Positions 19,980 through 29,673 of a stretch of 64,000 bases of DNA are shown one piece after another (the stretch's first letter is position 1; each line of letters opens with the position of its first letter). Position numbers and translations under genes: made by a program. The notes below the pieces were generated by a model that worked only from the letters and a program-made list of their open reading frames with translations, had not been told where the DNA came from and searched no databases. Source of the DNA: Palleronia abyssalis (GTDB taxonomy: Bacteria; Pseudomonadota; Alphaproteobacteria; Rhodobacterales; Rhodobacteraceae). The stretch spans positions 186,001 to 250,000 of the forward strand of contig NZ_ONZF01000001.1 in NCBI RefSeq assembly GCF_900302445.1. Direction: 5' to 3'.

Positions 19980-21504
19980 ATGTCCCGCCCGATCCTGATC
20001 GCCGCCCTGTGCGCCCTGCCAACCGGCGTGCTTGCGCAACACCTGACCTGGGGAGAGCTGGTCACCCCGGACCGCATCGTGCGGTCGGGGGTTCAGGCGG
20101 CCCTGTGGCGCTGCGCAGCCAGATCGACCTGCGCTGGTCCGACATGGCGGTCGACGCCCGGCGCGGTGCTGTGACCCTGCGCGAGGTCGCGGTCTATCCC
20201 GACCCGCCCCACGACATGAACGGCAATTGCGCCGTCTTTGCCAGCGGCGGCACCATCCAGGTGATGGATTTCGACCGCCCCGAACGGCTGAGCGTCGGGC
20301 TTTCGCTGCGCGCGGTTTCGGTCGATGGGGCCTGCCTGCCGCCCGCCGCCGCGATGCCCGCCCGGATGATGGGGCTCGACATGATCGACAGCCCGCTCGT
20401 CCGGATTGACTTAGATTAAGACATCCCCTCGGCCGAGGCGCAGGTGGGCCTCTTCGCCGAAATCGACGACGTTGCCGCGGTCACCGCTTGGGCGGATTTT
20501 GACTACTTCTGATCCCTCGGACCCCGAAGGTAACCCCCTGCCCGTCCTAGACCTTGCCTCGGCGCGCGTGGAGATCGAGACTCTCGGGATGTGGCAGGTG
20601 ATCGCGCCGCTCCTGCCGCCGCCTTTGGTCAACCCCGAAACCGCTGGAATGGCCATCGCGCGCAGCATCTCCAACGCGCTTGGTGGGGCGGCGCCGACGC
20701 CCGAGGTTCAGGATCTTGCGGCCGATGCCGCCGAAGCGTGGTCCGGGTTCCTAGCCGATCCACGGGTCCTCAGCGTCCGGTCGGGCAATACCACCGGTCT
20801 GGCTGGATTTCGCCGCCTACGAAACGGATCCTGCCACCCTTCTCTCGGATCTGAACCCGCGTCTGTCCGCGTATATCGTCCCTGACGCGGCCCCCATCGC
20901 CGCGGACGATCTGACCGCGGCCCTCGATGCGCCGGAAACTCTGGACGCGGCCCGTCTGGCCGTCATCGCGACGGTGCTTGCGACAGGCGAAGGCGCCCCC
21001 CGGAGCGTTGCGTCCGCCATATCACTGCTGTCGAACAGCGCGATCACCGACCCCGCGGCGCAGCTTTCCCTGGCAGAGGCCTTGGCCTCCGCCGCGCCCC
21101 TCGACTCCTACCGCGCGGCCCTGCGCGCCGACCACGCCGGTGAGCCTACGGCCGGACTTCGTGACCGGATCGAGGGCGATCTGACCCTGTCAGAAATCCT
21201 GTCCGCCCAGGATGCCGTCGCCCAACCCACAGGTCCGCTGCCCGCCACGCTGGGCGAACTGCGGCGCGACGCCCTTGCCCTGGCCACGGGTGAAGGGACG
21301 ACACGCAACTACCACGATTCCCTCCTCTATGCGCGGCTTGCTGCCGGTCTGGGCGATGCGGCCAGCGCCGATCTGGCCGCGACACTGGACGCGCGGTTCC
21401 GGGGCGCGGACGGTTGGAAGGATCCGAACCGCGCCGTATCGGACGCGGCACTCAAAGCGTGGATCGACGCGGATCTACCACAACGCCTGTTAGCGCGCCC
21501 ATGA
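19980..21504 (+). pseudogene. Decayed exported protein gene (three frameshifts and a nonsense codon)
   Basis: Piecing three frames together gives about 500 residues. The start at 19980 has a signal peptide (MSRPILIAALCALPTGVLAQ). Near 20096-20110 the frame shifts (one base missing), continuing as LRSQIDLRWSDMAVDARRGA. An in-frame TAA at 20417-20419 interrupts LVRIDLD/DIPSAEAQVG. Near 20508 one extra base shifts the frame again into DPSDPEGNPLPVLDLASARV, and near 20790 a third shift leads into WLDFAAYETDPATLLSDLNP, which runs to 21504. Each segment is free of stops and keeps the local codon bias, so decay is recent. The family is not recognised; the product was probably periplasmic and Ala-rich. 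Confidence 0.75.
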
Positions 21505-21583
21505 GGATCGCCGCCTGAAATCCGTTGCCATGCAAGGCCCTGCGGCCTAGACCTTGCGGAAATTGCAAAATCAGGGGGTCTTC

Positions 21584-22513
21584 ATGAAAGCATCGCGCAA
21601 AGTTCAGCAAATCCTGTCGAATTACGAAGGCGAAGCGCCAGGCGTGAAGGGCAAGCTATGCCAGATGCTGATGCACGGCCGCCTGAAGGGCACCGGCAAG
21701 ATGATCATCCTACCGGTCGATCAGGGGTTCGAGCATGGTCCGGCCCGCACCTATGGGCCCAACGCTGCAGCCTATGATCCGCATTACCATTACCAACTGG
21801 CCATCGATGCGGGGCTGAACGCCTACGCCGCGCCGCTTGGCATGCTCGAGGCCGGAGCTGACACCTATGCCGGTCAGATGCCGACGATCCTGAAAATGAA
21901 TTCGGCGAACTCGCTGATGTCCTCGACCGCCGGCAAGGACCAAGCGGTCACCGCATCGGTCGATGACGCGTTGCGGCTGGGCTGCTCGGCCATCGGCTTC
22001 ACGATCTATCCCGGCTCGGACCGTCAGCTCGACATGTTCGAGGAGATCGTCGAGCTGCGCCGCGAGGCCGCAGCGGTCGGCATACCCACCGTCATCTGGT
22101 CCTATCCACGGGGCGAGGCGATCTCAAAAGAGGGTGAGACGGCCATCGACGTCGCCGCTTATGCCGCGCAGATCGCCGCGCTGATCGGCGCGCATATCAT
22201 CAAGATCAAGCTGTCCACGGACCACCTCGAGGTGCCGGAGGCCAAGAAGGTCTTCGAGGAACAGAAGATCGACATCTCGACCCAAGCGGCCCGGGTCAAG
22301 GAGTGCATGCGCTCGTCCTTCAACGGGCGGCGCATCGTCGTTTTCTCGGGCGGCGCGAAGAAGGGTGAGGATTCGATCTACGACGACGCCCGCGCCATCC
22401 GCGACGGCGGCGGCAACGGGTCGATCATCGGCCGGAACTCCTTCCAGCGCGAACACTCCGAAGCGCTGGCAATGTTCGACAAGCTCGTCGCGATCTACAA
22501 GGGCAACGAATAA
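21584..22513 (+). CDS. fbaB: Class I fructose-bisphosphate aldolase (FbaB/DhnA type)
   Basis: A 309-residue aldolase starting MKASRKVQQILSNYEGEAPG. Family motifs are MIILPVDQGFEHGPARTY, the Schiff-base lysine region AHIIKIKLSTDHLE and FSGGAKKGEDSIYDDARAIR. It cleaves fructose-1,6-bisphosphate without metal. AGGGGG at 21572 supports the start at 21584 over an in-frame start at 21554. Its position after pgk suggests a shared glycolytic/gluconeogenic role. Confidence 0.93.
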   Translation: MKASRKVQQILSNYEGEAPGVKGKLCQMLMHGRLKGTGKMIILPVDQGFEHGPARTYGPNAAAYDPHYHYQLAIDAGLNAYAAPLGMLEAGADTYAGQMPTILKMNSANSLMSSTAGKDQAVTASVDDALRLGCSAIGFTIYPGSDRQLDMFEEIVELRREAAAVGIPTVIWSYPRGEAISKEGETAIDVAAYAAQIAALIGAHIIKIKLSTDHLEVPEAKKVFEEQKIDISTQAARVKECMRSSFNGRRIVVFSGGAKKGEDSIYDDARAIRDGGGNGSIIGRNSFQREHSEALAMFDKLVAIYKGNE

Positions 22514-22616
22514 GTCACAGTTTCGACCTGACTGGCGTTCGAAGGCGGCAGGGCATATTCAAGCCCGGCCACCTTTGGCATCAACGCCTTGGCTGCTTTC
22601 GGAGACGCCGTCCGCC

Positions 22617-22919
22617 ATGACATACACGCGCAAACGGTCCCCCTATGGCCTCATCGCCTACGTCATCCTGACATTCGTCCTCGGGACCTATTTCAGCTTC
22701 GCGTCGGTGCAGGGGGATTTTGGCCTGATGCGCCGCGTGGAGATCGACGCGGAAGCCAAACGTCTGGAATCGGAACTATCCGCCCTGCGGGAACAGACCG
22801 CGACTTACCGCAACAAGACCAAGCGCCTGTCGGACACGTATCTGGACCTCGATCTGCTGGACGAGCAAGCCCGCGACGTTCTCGGATACGTGCGCTCCGA
22901 CGAGATCGTTCTGCGCTGA
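22617..22919 (+). CDS. Septum formation initiator (FtsB/DivIC-like) protein
   Basis: A 100-residue protein with a short cytoplasmic N-terminus, one membrane helix (GLIAYVILTFVLGTYFSFA, residues about 11-29) and a periplasmic coiled coil (about 42-78) ending in a conserved-looking LDEQARDVLGYVRSDEIV. This is the FtsB/DivIC layout; such proteins join FtsL and FtsQ in the divisome. GGAGA lies upstream of the ATG. The start is set by the topology, as upstream sequence in the frame is not conserved in type. Confidence 0.85.
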   Translation: MTYTRKRSPYGLIAYVILTFVLGTYFSFASVQGDFGLMRRVEIDAEAKRLESELSALREQTATYRNKTKRLSDTYLDLDLLDEQARDVLGYVRSDEIVLR

Positions 22920-22977
22920 CGGGCGCCGCACGGACCGACTTCTAAGACGCTCAAACGACCTGACGACAGCAATCGTG

Positions 22978-23784
22978 TCAGTCGCTGCCGAACAAGTGAT
23001 TCATCATAATTGAAGGTTGCGCGCATCCCGCCTCTCCGACGATCTTCGCGGGCACGCCCGCGACCGTCTTCATTGGCGGAACCTCTTCCAGAACGACGGA
23101 ACCCGCTGCGATTCGTGAGCAATGGCCGATCCGGATTGCGCCAAGAACCTTTGCCCCCGCCCCGATTAGCACACCGTCGCCGATTTTAGGGTGCCGATCA
23201 TCGTCCTCTTTTCCGGTGCCGCCAAGCGTCACGGAATGCAGCATCGACACGTTATCTCCAACCGTCGCAGTTTCCCCGATCACGATGGAATGTGCATGAT
23301 CGATCATGATCCCCTTCCCGATTCTTGCACCGGGGTGAATATCGACACCGAACAATTCTGAGGTTCGCATCTGGATGAACAGCGCAAGATCGTGGCGCCC
23401 CTGCCGCCAATGCCAGTTAGCAACCCGATACGCCTGTACAGCTTGATACCCCTTGAAATACAGCAGCGGCTGCACGAACCTATGGCAGACAGGGTCGCGC
23501 TCATATGTGGCAACAAGGTCCGCGCGAGCGGCCTGTCCGAGCAGGGGATCAGACGCATAGGCTTCCTCGGCGACTTCGCGCAGGATCTGTTCGGGCATCT
23601 CTCCGCTAGAAAGCTTGAGGGACAATCGGTACGTCAGCGCACGTTCGAACGTCTCGTGATGCAGGATTGAGACGTGGAACAAGGCCGCCATCAAAGGCTC
23701 ATCGACAACGGCACGTTCGCTTTCCTCGCGGATCCGTCTCCAGACGGGATCCACAGCGGCAAGGTTGGTGGCTTCGAGGCTCAT
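22978..23784 (-). CDS. cysE: Serine O-acetyltransferase
   Basis: A 268-residue CysE that acetylates serine for cysteine synthesis. The N-terminal helical domain is followed by left-handed beta-helix repeats with FGVDIHPGARIGKGIMIDHA, IVIGETATVGDNVSMLHSVT and LGGTGKEDDDRHPKIGDGV. It starts 61 bases after the last GTA gene on the same strand. cysE is a known flank of the GTA cluster in Rhodobacterales. Base composition is lower in GC than the genes to its left. Confidence 0.95.
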   Translation of the reverse strand: MSLEATNLAAVDPVWRRIREESERAVVDEPLMAALFHVSILHHETFERALTYRLSLKLSSGEMPEQILREVAEEAYASDPLLGQAARADLVATYERDPVCHRFVQPLLYFKGYQAVQAYRVANWHWRQGRHDLALFIQMRTSELFGVDIHPGARIGKGIMIDHAHSIVIGETATVGDNVSMLHSVTLGGTGKEDDDRHPKIGDGVLIGAGAKVLGAIRIGHCSRIAAGSVVLEEVPPMKTVAGVPAKIVGEAGCAQPSIMMNHLFGSD

Positions 23785-23845
23785 TTTCGCCCTCCGACGA
23801 TCGCGTTATCAGGTGATATAGAGGCCACCGCCGAAGGGACCAAGC

Positions 23846-26800
23846 CTAGTCTTGCAGATCTGGGACCAAGATGGCCGCAGACGCGCCCGGGCCATACGAA
23901 TACGACACCTGTGAGACCGCAATCGAACAATTCGGACCGTCCAGCAAGCGGTCGGCCTCCGGGTACACCCACCGCGGGGATTCGCAAATCGTTTCGCGCA
24001 CGACCACCCCCGACCGCATGACTTGCACAAGGTATTGTTCTCGTTCTTCGCCCAGAGGGATCTCGAACGCTTCCCAGTCATCGCCCCCCTTGCGGGTTCG
24101 CCGGACCCAAGTGAACTCAGTTCCCGAAGAAATTCGGCGGGATTTTAGGTGCACCGGAGAAAGCGGGCACTGCCAGTTTGCACTGAATTCGTGTTCCTTG
24201 TGAACGTAACTCGGGCCTTCGATAGATTGCGCGGCCGGACCGATCCGAAAATGCCGTACGCTGCCGCGGAAATAAGCCGCCCCTCCCAACGACTCCAGAG
24301 CGTTGTCCAGCAGAACGACCCGTGTCCCGACGGGCCACGCCTCCGGCATCGATGCATCTGTTCCAAATTGCCCCCTTAGAAGACCCGTCAATTCATAAGT
24401 TCCCGGCTCGACGAGAATGGCGTCCTTGAACTGAAGAATTTCCCATCGATCTTCTTCTTCCTTTCCCACCGCGATTGAATTGGCCCCGGCTAGGAATTCT
24501 ATTTCCGTTCTAGAGCGAAGATCGCCCGCAAGAAGCTTGACCCGCAAGACGTTCGCTCGGTCAAAACGACCGACGGGACCCCGCACTAGTTCACTGCTCG
24601 TCTCACCAATCGTCGCCCGGCTCCGACACACTGTCTTCAAGGCATAGCTGGAATTCTCCAAGCTAGCATGGACCGAAACCTCGCCCGACCACGGAACCGA
24701 AGCCGTCGCGATTACCGGGCCATCCACATCCCCTTCGCGGCCAAACGCAGGCAAGTCCAAGATGACCGGCAACACCGGCGCCGGGATTATACGAACCTCG
24801 ACGTCTGTGATGCCATCTTTCAGCAGCGGCGCATCGTACTGATGACGTCCGACACGGCTCGCTTCGACAAGCTGGAACTCGGCCAGTTCAACCCGGTCGA
24901 TCCGATAGCTGCCTCCACGGATTTCGATGACATCACCGGCGCCAAGATGTCCTGCCGATCTAGGAAGCCCGAACCTGATACGATCTCGCCCGACTTCCGT
25001 CTCCGCGAACCAACGCGCGGCGATACTCCTGCCCTCTTCCGTGGTCAGAACCAATGGGATTTCCGCCCGGGCTACCGTCCCGTCATCTCTTTCGCTCCGC
25101 GCCACATAAGCACTTCGAGCACTGAACGCGCCGTCCTCCGCGATGTATCCGATCGAGAATCGTGCAACTTGCTCCGCGTTGGGATTGCGGATCGACGTTA
25201 TATCGCCATTATCCTGCCCAAGCTGCACGACACGATTTTCGTCGATAATGGCGCAAGGTGTGCCACTGCGCATACGGAATACAAGTTTTCCTTCCCGTTC
25301 AATGGCATCAAAACCATGTGTCAGCATCAACGGCTGAATCGCGGATCGACCCGTGGCAATGTCAGAGATCGTGTATCCCCGAACCACACCGGTAAGGTCG
25401 CTGACGTCAAAGTCGGCGATACCCGCCCGATCGCATATTTCGCTGACGACAGATTGCAAGGTGCGGTAAGAAGCCCGCCCGGTGATCCAATGACCACGGT
25501 AATAGTTTTCCCCATCCGCCCAAGTATCTGCTAAGGCCGGAAATTGGGGATACGGCCTTGCATCCCACGTCCAGACGTAGGAATGCTCCGAAGCGACCAT
25601 TCTGCCGTCGTACTTGTCGGACGAAGGGTTGTTGACCGCATCGTTCCAGTATTCATCCATTGCGCGGATATACTGAACCTGGAGGAAATCATCCCTCCCA
25701 CCGTTGGAAAAGAATGGCAGCGATGATTCGGACGACTTTGGGTCGACAAACTTGTTCGGCTGGTTGGTACCCTTATCGATTGCCGGACATCCGATCTCGG
25801 TAAATCGAACTGGTTTGGATTGCGGAACCCAATTGGTGGGATTGTTCAGTCTAACTCCCCCGACGCGATCATGATGGACGTTTCCCCACCAGTTGCGGAT
25901 ATCCTTGTATCGCCACACCCATGGCTCGCTATGGACCCCATCGGTGATGGTGGTACGTATCTGTGCATCTCGGTCCGCCGCCGAGGCATAGAACCAGTCG
26001 TATCCCTCACCTCCGCAAATATTCGCCTTTAGATACCCGAGGTCGTGAGGGCCGGCATACGAGCTATCCGCTTCGGCCGGTCGATCGCGCCAATCGGACA
26101 GGGGCATATAATTATCGATACCAACGAAATCGATGTTATCGTCTGCCCAAAGTTGGTCCAAGTGAAAATATATATCACCAGAACCGTCTTGCGGAGCATA
26201 CCCGAAATACTCGGACCAATCGGCTGCATAGCTGATCGCGGTTTCCGGCCCGAGGATTTTCCGCACGTCGGCGGCCAGTTTTCGCAAGGCGACTACTCCC
26301 GGAAACCCGTTCTGTCCACGCAATTGGGTCAAGCCGCGAAGCTCTGATGCAATACAGAAACTATCGACCCCCCCTGCCGCGACGCAAAGATGCGCATAGT
26401 GCAGGACAAACCGGCGCAGGCTCCATTCATCCGGGCCCGAATATTTGATCAGGGTTCGATCCCCGTCTTTTGAGACCTCGAAGTCGCCGGCCTGCGCTGC
26501 ACCAAAAAACATGGAAATCTCGGCATCCGCTTGACCGGTCCGATCCACGGTGCCCGTGCGTCCAGGGGCGATGGACCCCGTGATCCGGCCCCTCCAAGGC
26601 AACGCGGCCTGTTCCGCTGATCCATATGGATCAGGCAATCCGTTTCCAGCCAGTTGGTTCATCAGGATGAACGGATAAAACATGACGTCTTTCCCAGCGT
26701 CTCGAAGTGCGCGAATGCCCTCGATGACCGCATCGTCGGCCGGGGTCCCGCCATAAACAGGGCGTCCTTCGCTTTCAGGTATGGCCGCAACGGCATTCGC

Positions 26801-27781
26801 ATTCAGCCCTCCAGCCCTCCATGGAATTTCTACGCCATCACGTCCTACCCGTTCGACCATTGGCCGGATCTTGCAGGAGCCGCAACGCAGGTCGTTCCCG
26901 AACCATGACACGACAAGAGACGCAGCCCGACAGTTAGGCAGTTCGTCGTTCAAAGCCGAAAGCGACGCGAGGAAATCCGTTTGCCCGACGTAGGAATGGG
27001 CATTCGTGAACTTCGAGGCCCCGGGCTGATCCTCATAGCGCACCGGCGTCGTCGCTAGGCTGTATTCGCCGGTGCCTGGAATAATAGACACAGCACGAAC
27101 ATGCTCCGCCATATCCCCGAAGGCCTTCCCGCTTTCATTTCTAATGACTTCGAAACTGAACTGCGGAACGCGATTGCCGAACGCGGACAGATTCAGGTCC
27201 TCGATCACCAAATAGGCCACCCCTCGGTAAGCCGGCGCGTTGCCGAAACCCTCTTTTGCCTCGATGAGCGGATCCGGAAGCTGCTCTTCCGATCCCTTGT
27301 AGACCCGCAAGTTCAGTGCCTCGCGCGGGACTTCCTGTCCGTCAGCCCAAATTCGTGAAACGCTTGCAATCTCACCCTCGCAGAGCCCAAAAGCCAACGA
27401 AATGGTATAGCTGTAGATTGTCTTCCCAACGGCAGGGCTCCCCTTTCCCCCGCCGGTGGATTCCCCTCTGTCGACAACCGTCTCGACGAAATCAGTGGAC
27501 CAGATCACGTGTCCGGCAATGCGTGTTCGCCCGAACACCCGTGGAATGACCGTGCCTTCCCCTGTCGAGGTCAGTCTCAGCCGCTCCAGACGACCTTGCT
27601 CGACCGCGCCGCTACCGGACCCAAGGACGTTCTGCCCGATCGCACCAATCCGTCGATCTACCATCTGTCCGACGGAGGCACCGACCGCACGGCCGATAAC
27701 GGCGGAGCCAAGGCCGAGCATACCTCCGCCGATCGAAGAACCGATCGCGCCACCAGCTGCTAAAAGGAGTATCGTAGCCAT
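23846..27781 (-). CDS. GTA g15: TIM-barrel/phage-tail host-contact protein
   Basis: A 1311-residue product from the ATG at 27781, adjacent to the g14 stop. The N-terminus is Gly-rich and hydrophobic. A glycoside-hydrolase-like GTA TIM-barrel domain lies at roughly residues 380-730 (FHLDQLWADDNIDFVGIDNY, KPVRFTEIGCPAIDKG with a catalytic-type Glu, YIRAMDEYWNDAV). The rest is a phage-tail domain. In RcGTA the g15 product is the large central tail fibre/megatron that contacts the host. The gene has clearly lower GC than the head genes; two 60-base rows near 26.1 kb are about 43% GC by eye. Confidence 0.93.
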   Translation of the reverse strand: MATILLLAAGGAIGSSIGGGMLGLGSAVIGRAVGASVGQMVDRRIGAIGQNVLGSGSGAVEQGRLERLRLTSTGEGTVIPRVFGRTRIAGHVIWSTDFVETVVDRGESTGGGKGSPAVGKTIYSYTISLAFGLCEGEIASVSRIWADGQEVPREALNLRVYKGSEEQLPDPLIEAKEGFGNAPAYRGVAYLVIEDLNLSAFGNRVPQFSFEVIRNESGKAFGDMAEHVRAVSIIPGTGEYSLATTPVRYEDQPGASKFTNAHSYVGQTDFLASLSALNDELPNCRAASLVVSWFGNDLRCGSCKIRPMVERVGRDGVEIPWRAGGLNANAVAAIPESEGRPVYGGTPADDAVIEGIRALRDAGKDVMFYPFILMNQLAGNGLPDPYGSAEQAALPWRGRITGSIAPGRTGTVDRTGQADAEISMFFGAAQAGDFEVSKDGDRTLIKYSGPDEWSLRRFVLHYAHLCVAAGGVDSFCIASELRGLTQLRGQNGFPGVVALRKLAADVRKILGPETAISYAADWSEYFGYAPQDGSGDIYFHLDQLWADDNIDFVGIDNYMPLSDWRDRPAEADSSYAGPHDLGYLKANICGGEGYDWFYASAADRDAQIRTTITDGVHSEPWVWRYKDIRNWWGNVHHDRVGGVRLNNPTNWVPQSKPVRFTEIGCPAIDKGTNQPNKFVDPKSSESSLPFFSNGGRDDFLQVQYIRAMDEYWNDAVNNPSSDKYDGRMVASEHSYVWTWDARPYPQFPALADTWADGENYYRGHWITGRASYRTLQSVVSEICDRAGIADFDVSDLTGVVRGYTISDIATGRSAIQPLMLTHGFDAIEREGKLVFRMRSGTPCAIIDENRVVQLGQDNGDITSIRNPNAEQVARFSIGYIAEDGAFSARSAYVARSERDDGTVARAEIPLVLTTEEGRSIAARWFAETEVGRDRIRFGLPRSAGHLGAGDVIEIRGGSYRIDRVELAEFQLVEASRVGRHQYDAPLLKDGITDVEVRIIPAPVLPVILDLPAFGREGDVDGPVIATASVPWSGEVSVHASLENSSYALKTVCRSRATIGETSSELVRGPVGRFDRANVLRVKLLAGDLRSRTEIEFLAGANSIAVGKEEEDRWEILQFKDAILVEPGTYELTGLLRGQFGTDASMPEAWPVGTRVVLLDNALESLGGAAYFRGSVRHFRIGPAAQSIEGPSYVHKEHEFSANWQCPLSPVHLKSRRISSGTEFTWVRRTRKGGDDWEAFEIPLGEEREQYLVQVMRSGVVVRETICESPRWVYPEADRLLDGPNCSIAVSQVSYSYGPGASAAILVPDLQD

Positions 27782-28206
27782 TACACTGCTCTCCGTTTGA
27801 ATTCGAAACAGGCGACGATCTTGCGTCGCCAAGGATCGCTCAACGACGTTTCGCAAACGCCACGGCCGGAATAGGAGTGGACGAACCGATCCGGGCCGGT
27901 CGCGATACCGAGGTGTTTTGCAACGGCACCGGGTTTCATCCGAAACAGAATGATCCGCCCCGGATGAACGTTCACACGATCCTCCTCGGCAAAATATGCG
28001 CGGACTCGTGTCAGAAGCTCTTCACGGCCCACTGCCTCGTTCCAATCCGGAGAATAGGCTGGCATATCGTTCAGGTGCTCACCCGAAATATCTTGCCAAA
28101 CACCCCTGATCAGACCCAAGCAATCGCAGCCAGCCCCCCGGCAAGAAGCGCGGTGAACATAGGGCGTGCCGATCCAGCGACGTGCTGCATCCACGATATC
28201 GTTCAT
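27781..28206 (-). CDS. GTA g14: NlpC/P60 cell-wall peptidase
   Basis: A 141-residue NlpC/P60-family peptidase (TIGR02219 type). The catalytic Cys is in GAGCDCLGLIRGVW and the His in AVAKHLGIATG. In RcGTA this tail peptidase cuts recipient peptidoglycan during DNA entry. The ATG at 28206 starts 2 bases after the g13 stop. A TTG at 28242 is possible but lacks a better ribosome site. The stop overlaps the g15 start. Confidence 0.93.
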   Translation of the reverse strand: MNDIVDAARRWIGTPYVHRASCRGAGCDCLGLIRGVWQDISGEHLNDMPAYSPDWNEAVGREELLTRVRAYFAEEDRVNVHPGRIILFRMKPGAVAKHLGIATGPDRFVHSYSGRGVCETSLSDPWRRKIVACFEFKRRAV

Positions 28207-28208
28207 GA

Positions 28209-29030
28209 TCAGCGCGAACCGCCGGGATACCCGGTCAGCCAATCTTCAGACGGCAGATGCGGGAACCCCCGAAAATTGGCCATATTGTCGAATCTGATCC
28301 TGCAGAAGTCGGCGGTCTTCCCGCATCCAACCGTCAGCGCGATCACATCACCCGGTTGCACCCCGGGAATGCCGTCCCATAAACACAACATCCTAGACGT
28401 ACTGTCGTCCAGATCTTCGCGAATGCGGCGTTCCGAGCCTTCGGCGTCGCCGTTGAGAACACGGATCACACCGTTTGCGAATTGCCCGACGGGAACATTT
28501 AGGAATGGCACGGAAATCGAAGGTCCGTCCACGGCGATCACTTCCGCCTCAAAAATCATTCCGCGTGCCGCAAGATCGACTCCGCATTTTGCATCGCCAA
28601 GAGAAGCCCGGCATTGCCGTTGATAAAGCTGCCCTTGTGGGCGGTTGAGTAGTTCGCTCAGACCCCGCAACTCGGCCTTGAAAGCCGCCCCGGACCGCTC
28701 GATTTCGCCGATCTCCCCAACAAATAGGATGGCCCGCCTTTCCGCCGAGGACCAGTCGACCCGCCAGATTTCGACCTTTGCTCCGTCATATCTCCCGGAT
28801 AGGATATCACTTTCCGTCAGACCCGATGCGGACAAGGCACCAATGGCCTCTGAGTTGTCCACCGAAAGCCCCGTGGTCTGTTCAAGCGCTCGGGCCGTCA
28901 GGCCGTCGTCCGGCTGAAACGTAATCCCTTCACAACTCAAGATCGCGTCATGGTCGGTGAACGCAAAGATCCGCCCATCCTTGCGGACGAGTTTCCAGCA
29001 TGTGCATTCGGTCGCAATCACGTCGGTCAT
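28209..29030 (-). CDS. GTA g13: DUF2163 baseplate hub protein
   Basis: A 273-residue protein of the TIGR02218/DUF2163 family. Motifs: CTCWKLVRKDGRIFAFTDHD at the N-terminus, GLSVDNSEAIGALSASGLTE, a QCRASLGDAKCGVD cysteine region and PGDVIALTVGCGKTADFC. The spaced Cys are consistent with an iron-sulphur or metal site reported for this tail hub. It overlaps g12 by one base. Part of the baseplate module g12-g15. Confidence 0.92.
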   Translation of the reverse strand: MTDVIATECTCWKLVRKDGRIFAFTDHDAILSCEGITFQPDDGLTARALEQTTGLSVDNSEAIGALSASGLTESDILSGRYDGAKVEIWRVDWSSAERRAILFVGEIGEIERSGAAFKAELRGLSELLNRPQGQLYQRQCRASLGDAKCGVDLAARGMIFEAEVIAVDGPSISVPFLNVPVGQFANGVIRVLNGDAEGSERRIREDLDDSTSRMLCLWDGIPGVQPGDVIALTVGCGKTADFCRIRFDNMANFRGFPHLPSEDWLTGYPGGSR

Positions 29031-29662
29031 CAGATACGGATCTCCACGACTGGCACATTTGGAACCTGTCCGGCGTTGAATGTTGGAAGGGAAATATCGA
29101 TGCGGTCGGTGTCAAAACGGACCGGCACGTCGAAAAGGAACCCGGCCGTAATGTCAGATTGCGCCGGTGCAGGTTCGGATAGAAGAACTTCACCCGTCTC
29201 GAAATCCACGAAGAACTCGGACACGGGGTCCAACTCCCGTCCCCCGACAGCGACCCTTACACTGCTTTCGACTGGTTTGCGGATCGGCCGGACATAGGCC
29301 GACTGGCCCTGTCCGTAGGTCTTGCAAAGCGAATACGATAGCCGCGCGCCGTCCGAAACGCCAAGAGCTTGGTCATCCACCCGGGGTGCTTCGCCTCCCG
29401 GGGCCGAAGAATAGTCGGCCCAGTCTTTCCAGCGAAACCCGTGCAGCTGTCCGCGGCGCGCCTCGAAAAAGGCGATCAGGGCCTCGACATCGACAAGGGA
29501 CCGCAGGCCCAGACCGGCATCGTACCGACGGCGGGAATGGGCCCAGGGTGTGTTCCGCTCCTCAAAGCCATTCCTCAAGGTGACAATCTCGGTCCGCCGT
29601 TCAGGCCCCCCCATCGCACCAAAGCTCAGGTCCGTTGGGAAACGCACTTCGTGAAATGCCAT
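29030..29662 (-). CDS. GTA g12: DUF2460 distal tail protein
   Basis: A 210-residue protein of the TIGR02217/DUF2460 family, starting MAFHEVRFPTDLSFGAMGGP with WAHSRRRYDAGLGLRSL and FFEARRGQLHGFRWKDWADY. It forms the distal tail ring of the particle, linking tube and baseplate. Start and length agree with RcGTA g12. Confidence 0.93.
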   Translation of the reverse strand: MAFHEVRFPTDLSFGAMGGPERRTEIVTLRNGFEERNTPWAHSRRRYDAGLGLRSLVDVEALIAFFEARRGQLHGFRWKDWADYSSAPGGEAPRVDDQALGVSDGARLSYSLCKTYGQGQSAYVRPIRKPVESSVRVAVGGRELDPVSEFFVDFETGEVLLSEPAPAQSDITAGFLFDVPVRFDTDRIDISLPTFNAGQVPNVPVVEIRI

Positions 29663-29673
29663 GATCAGTCTCC

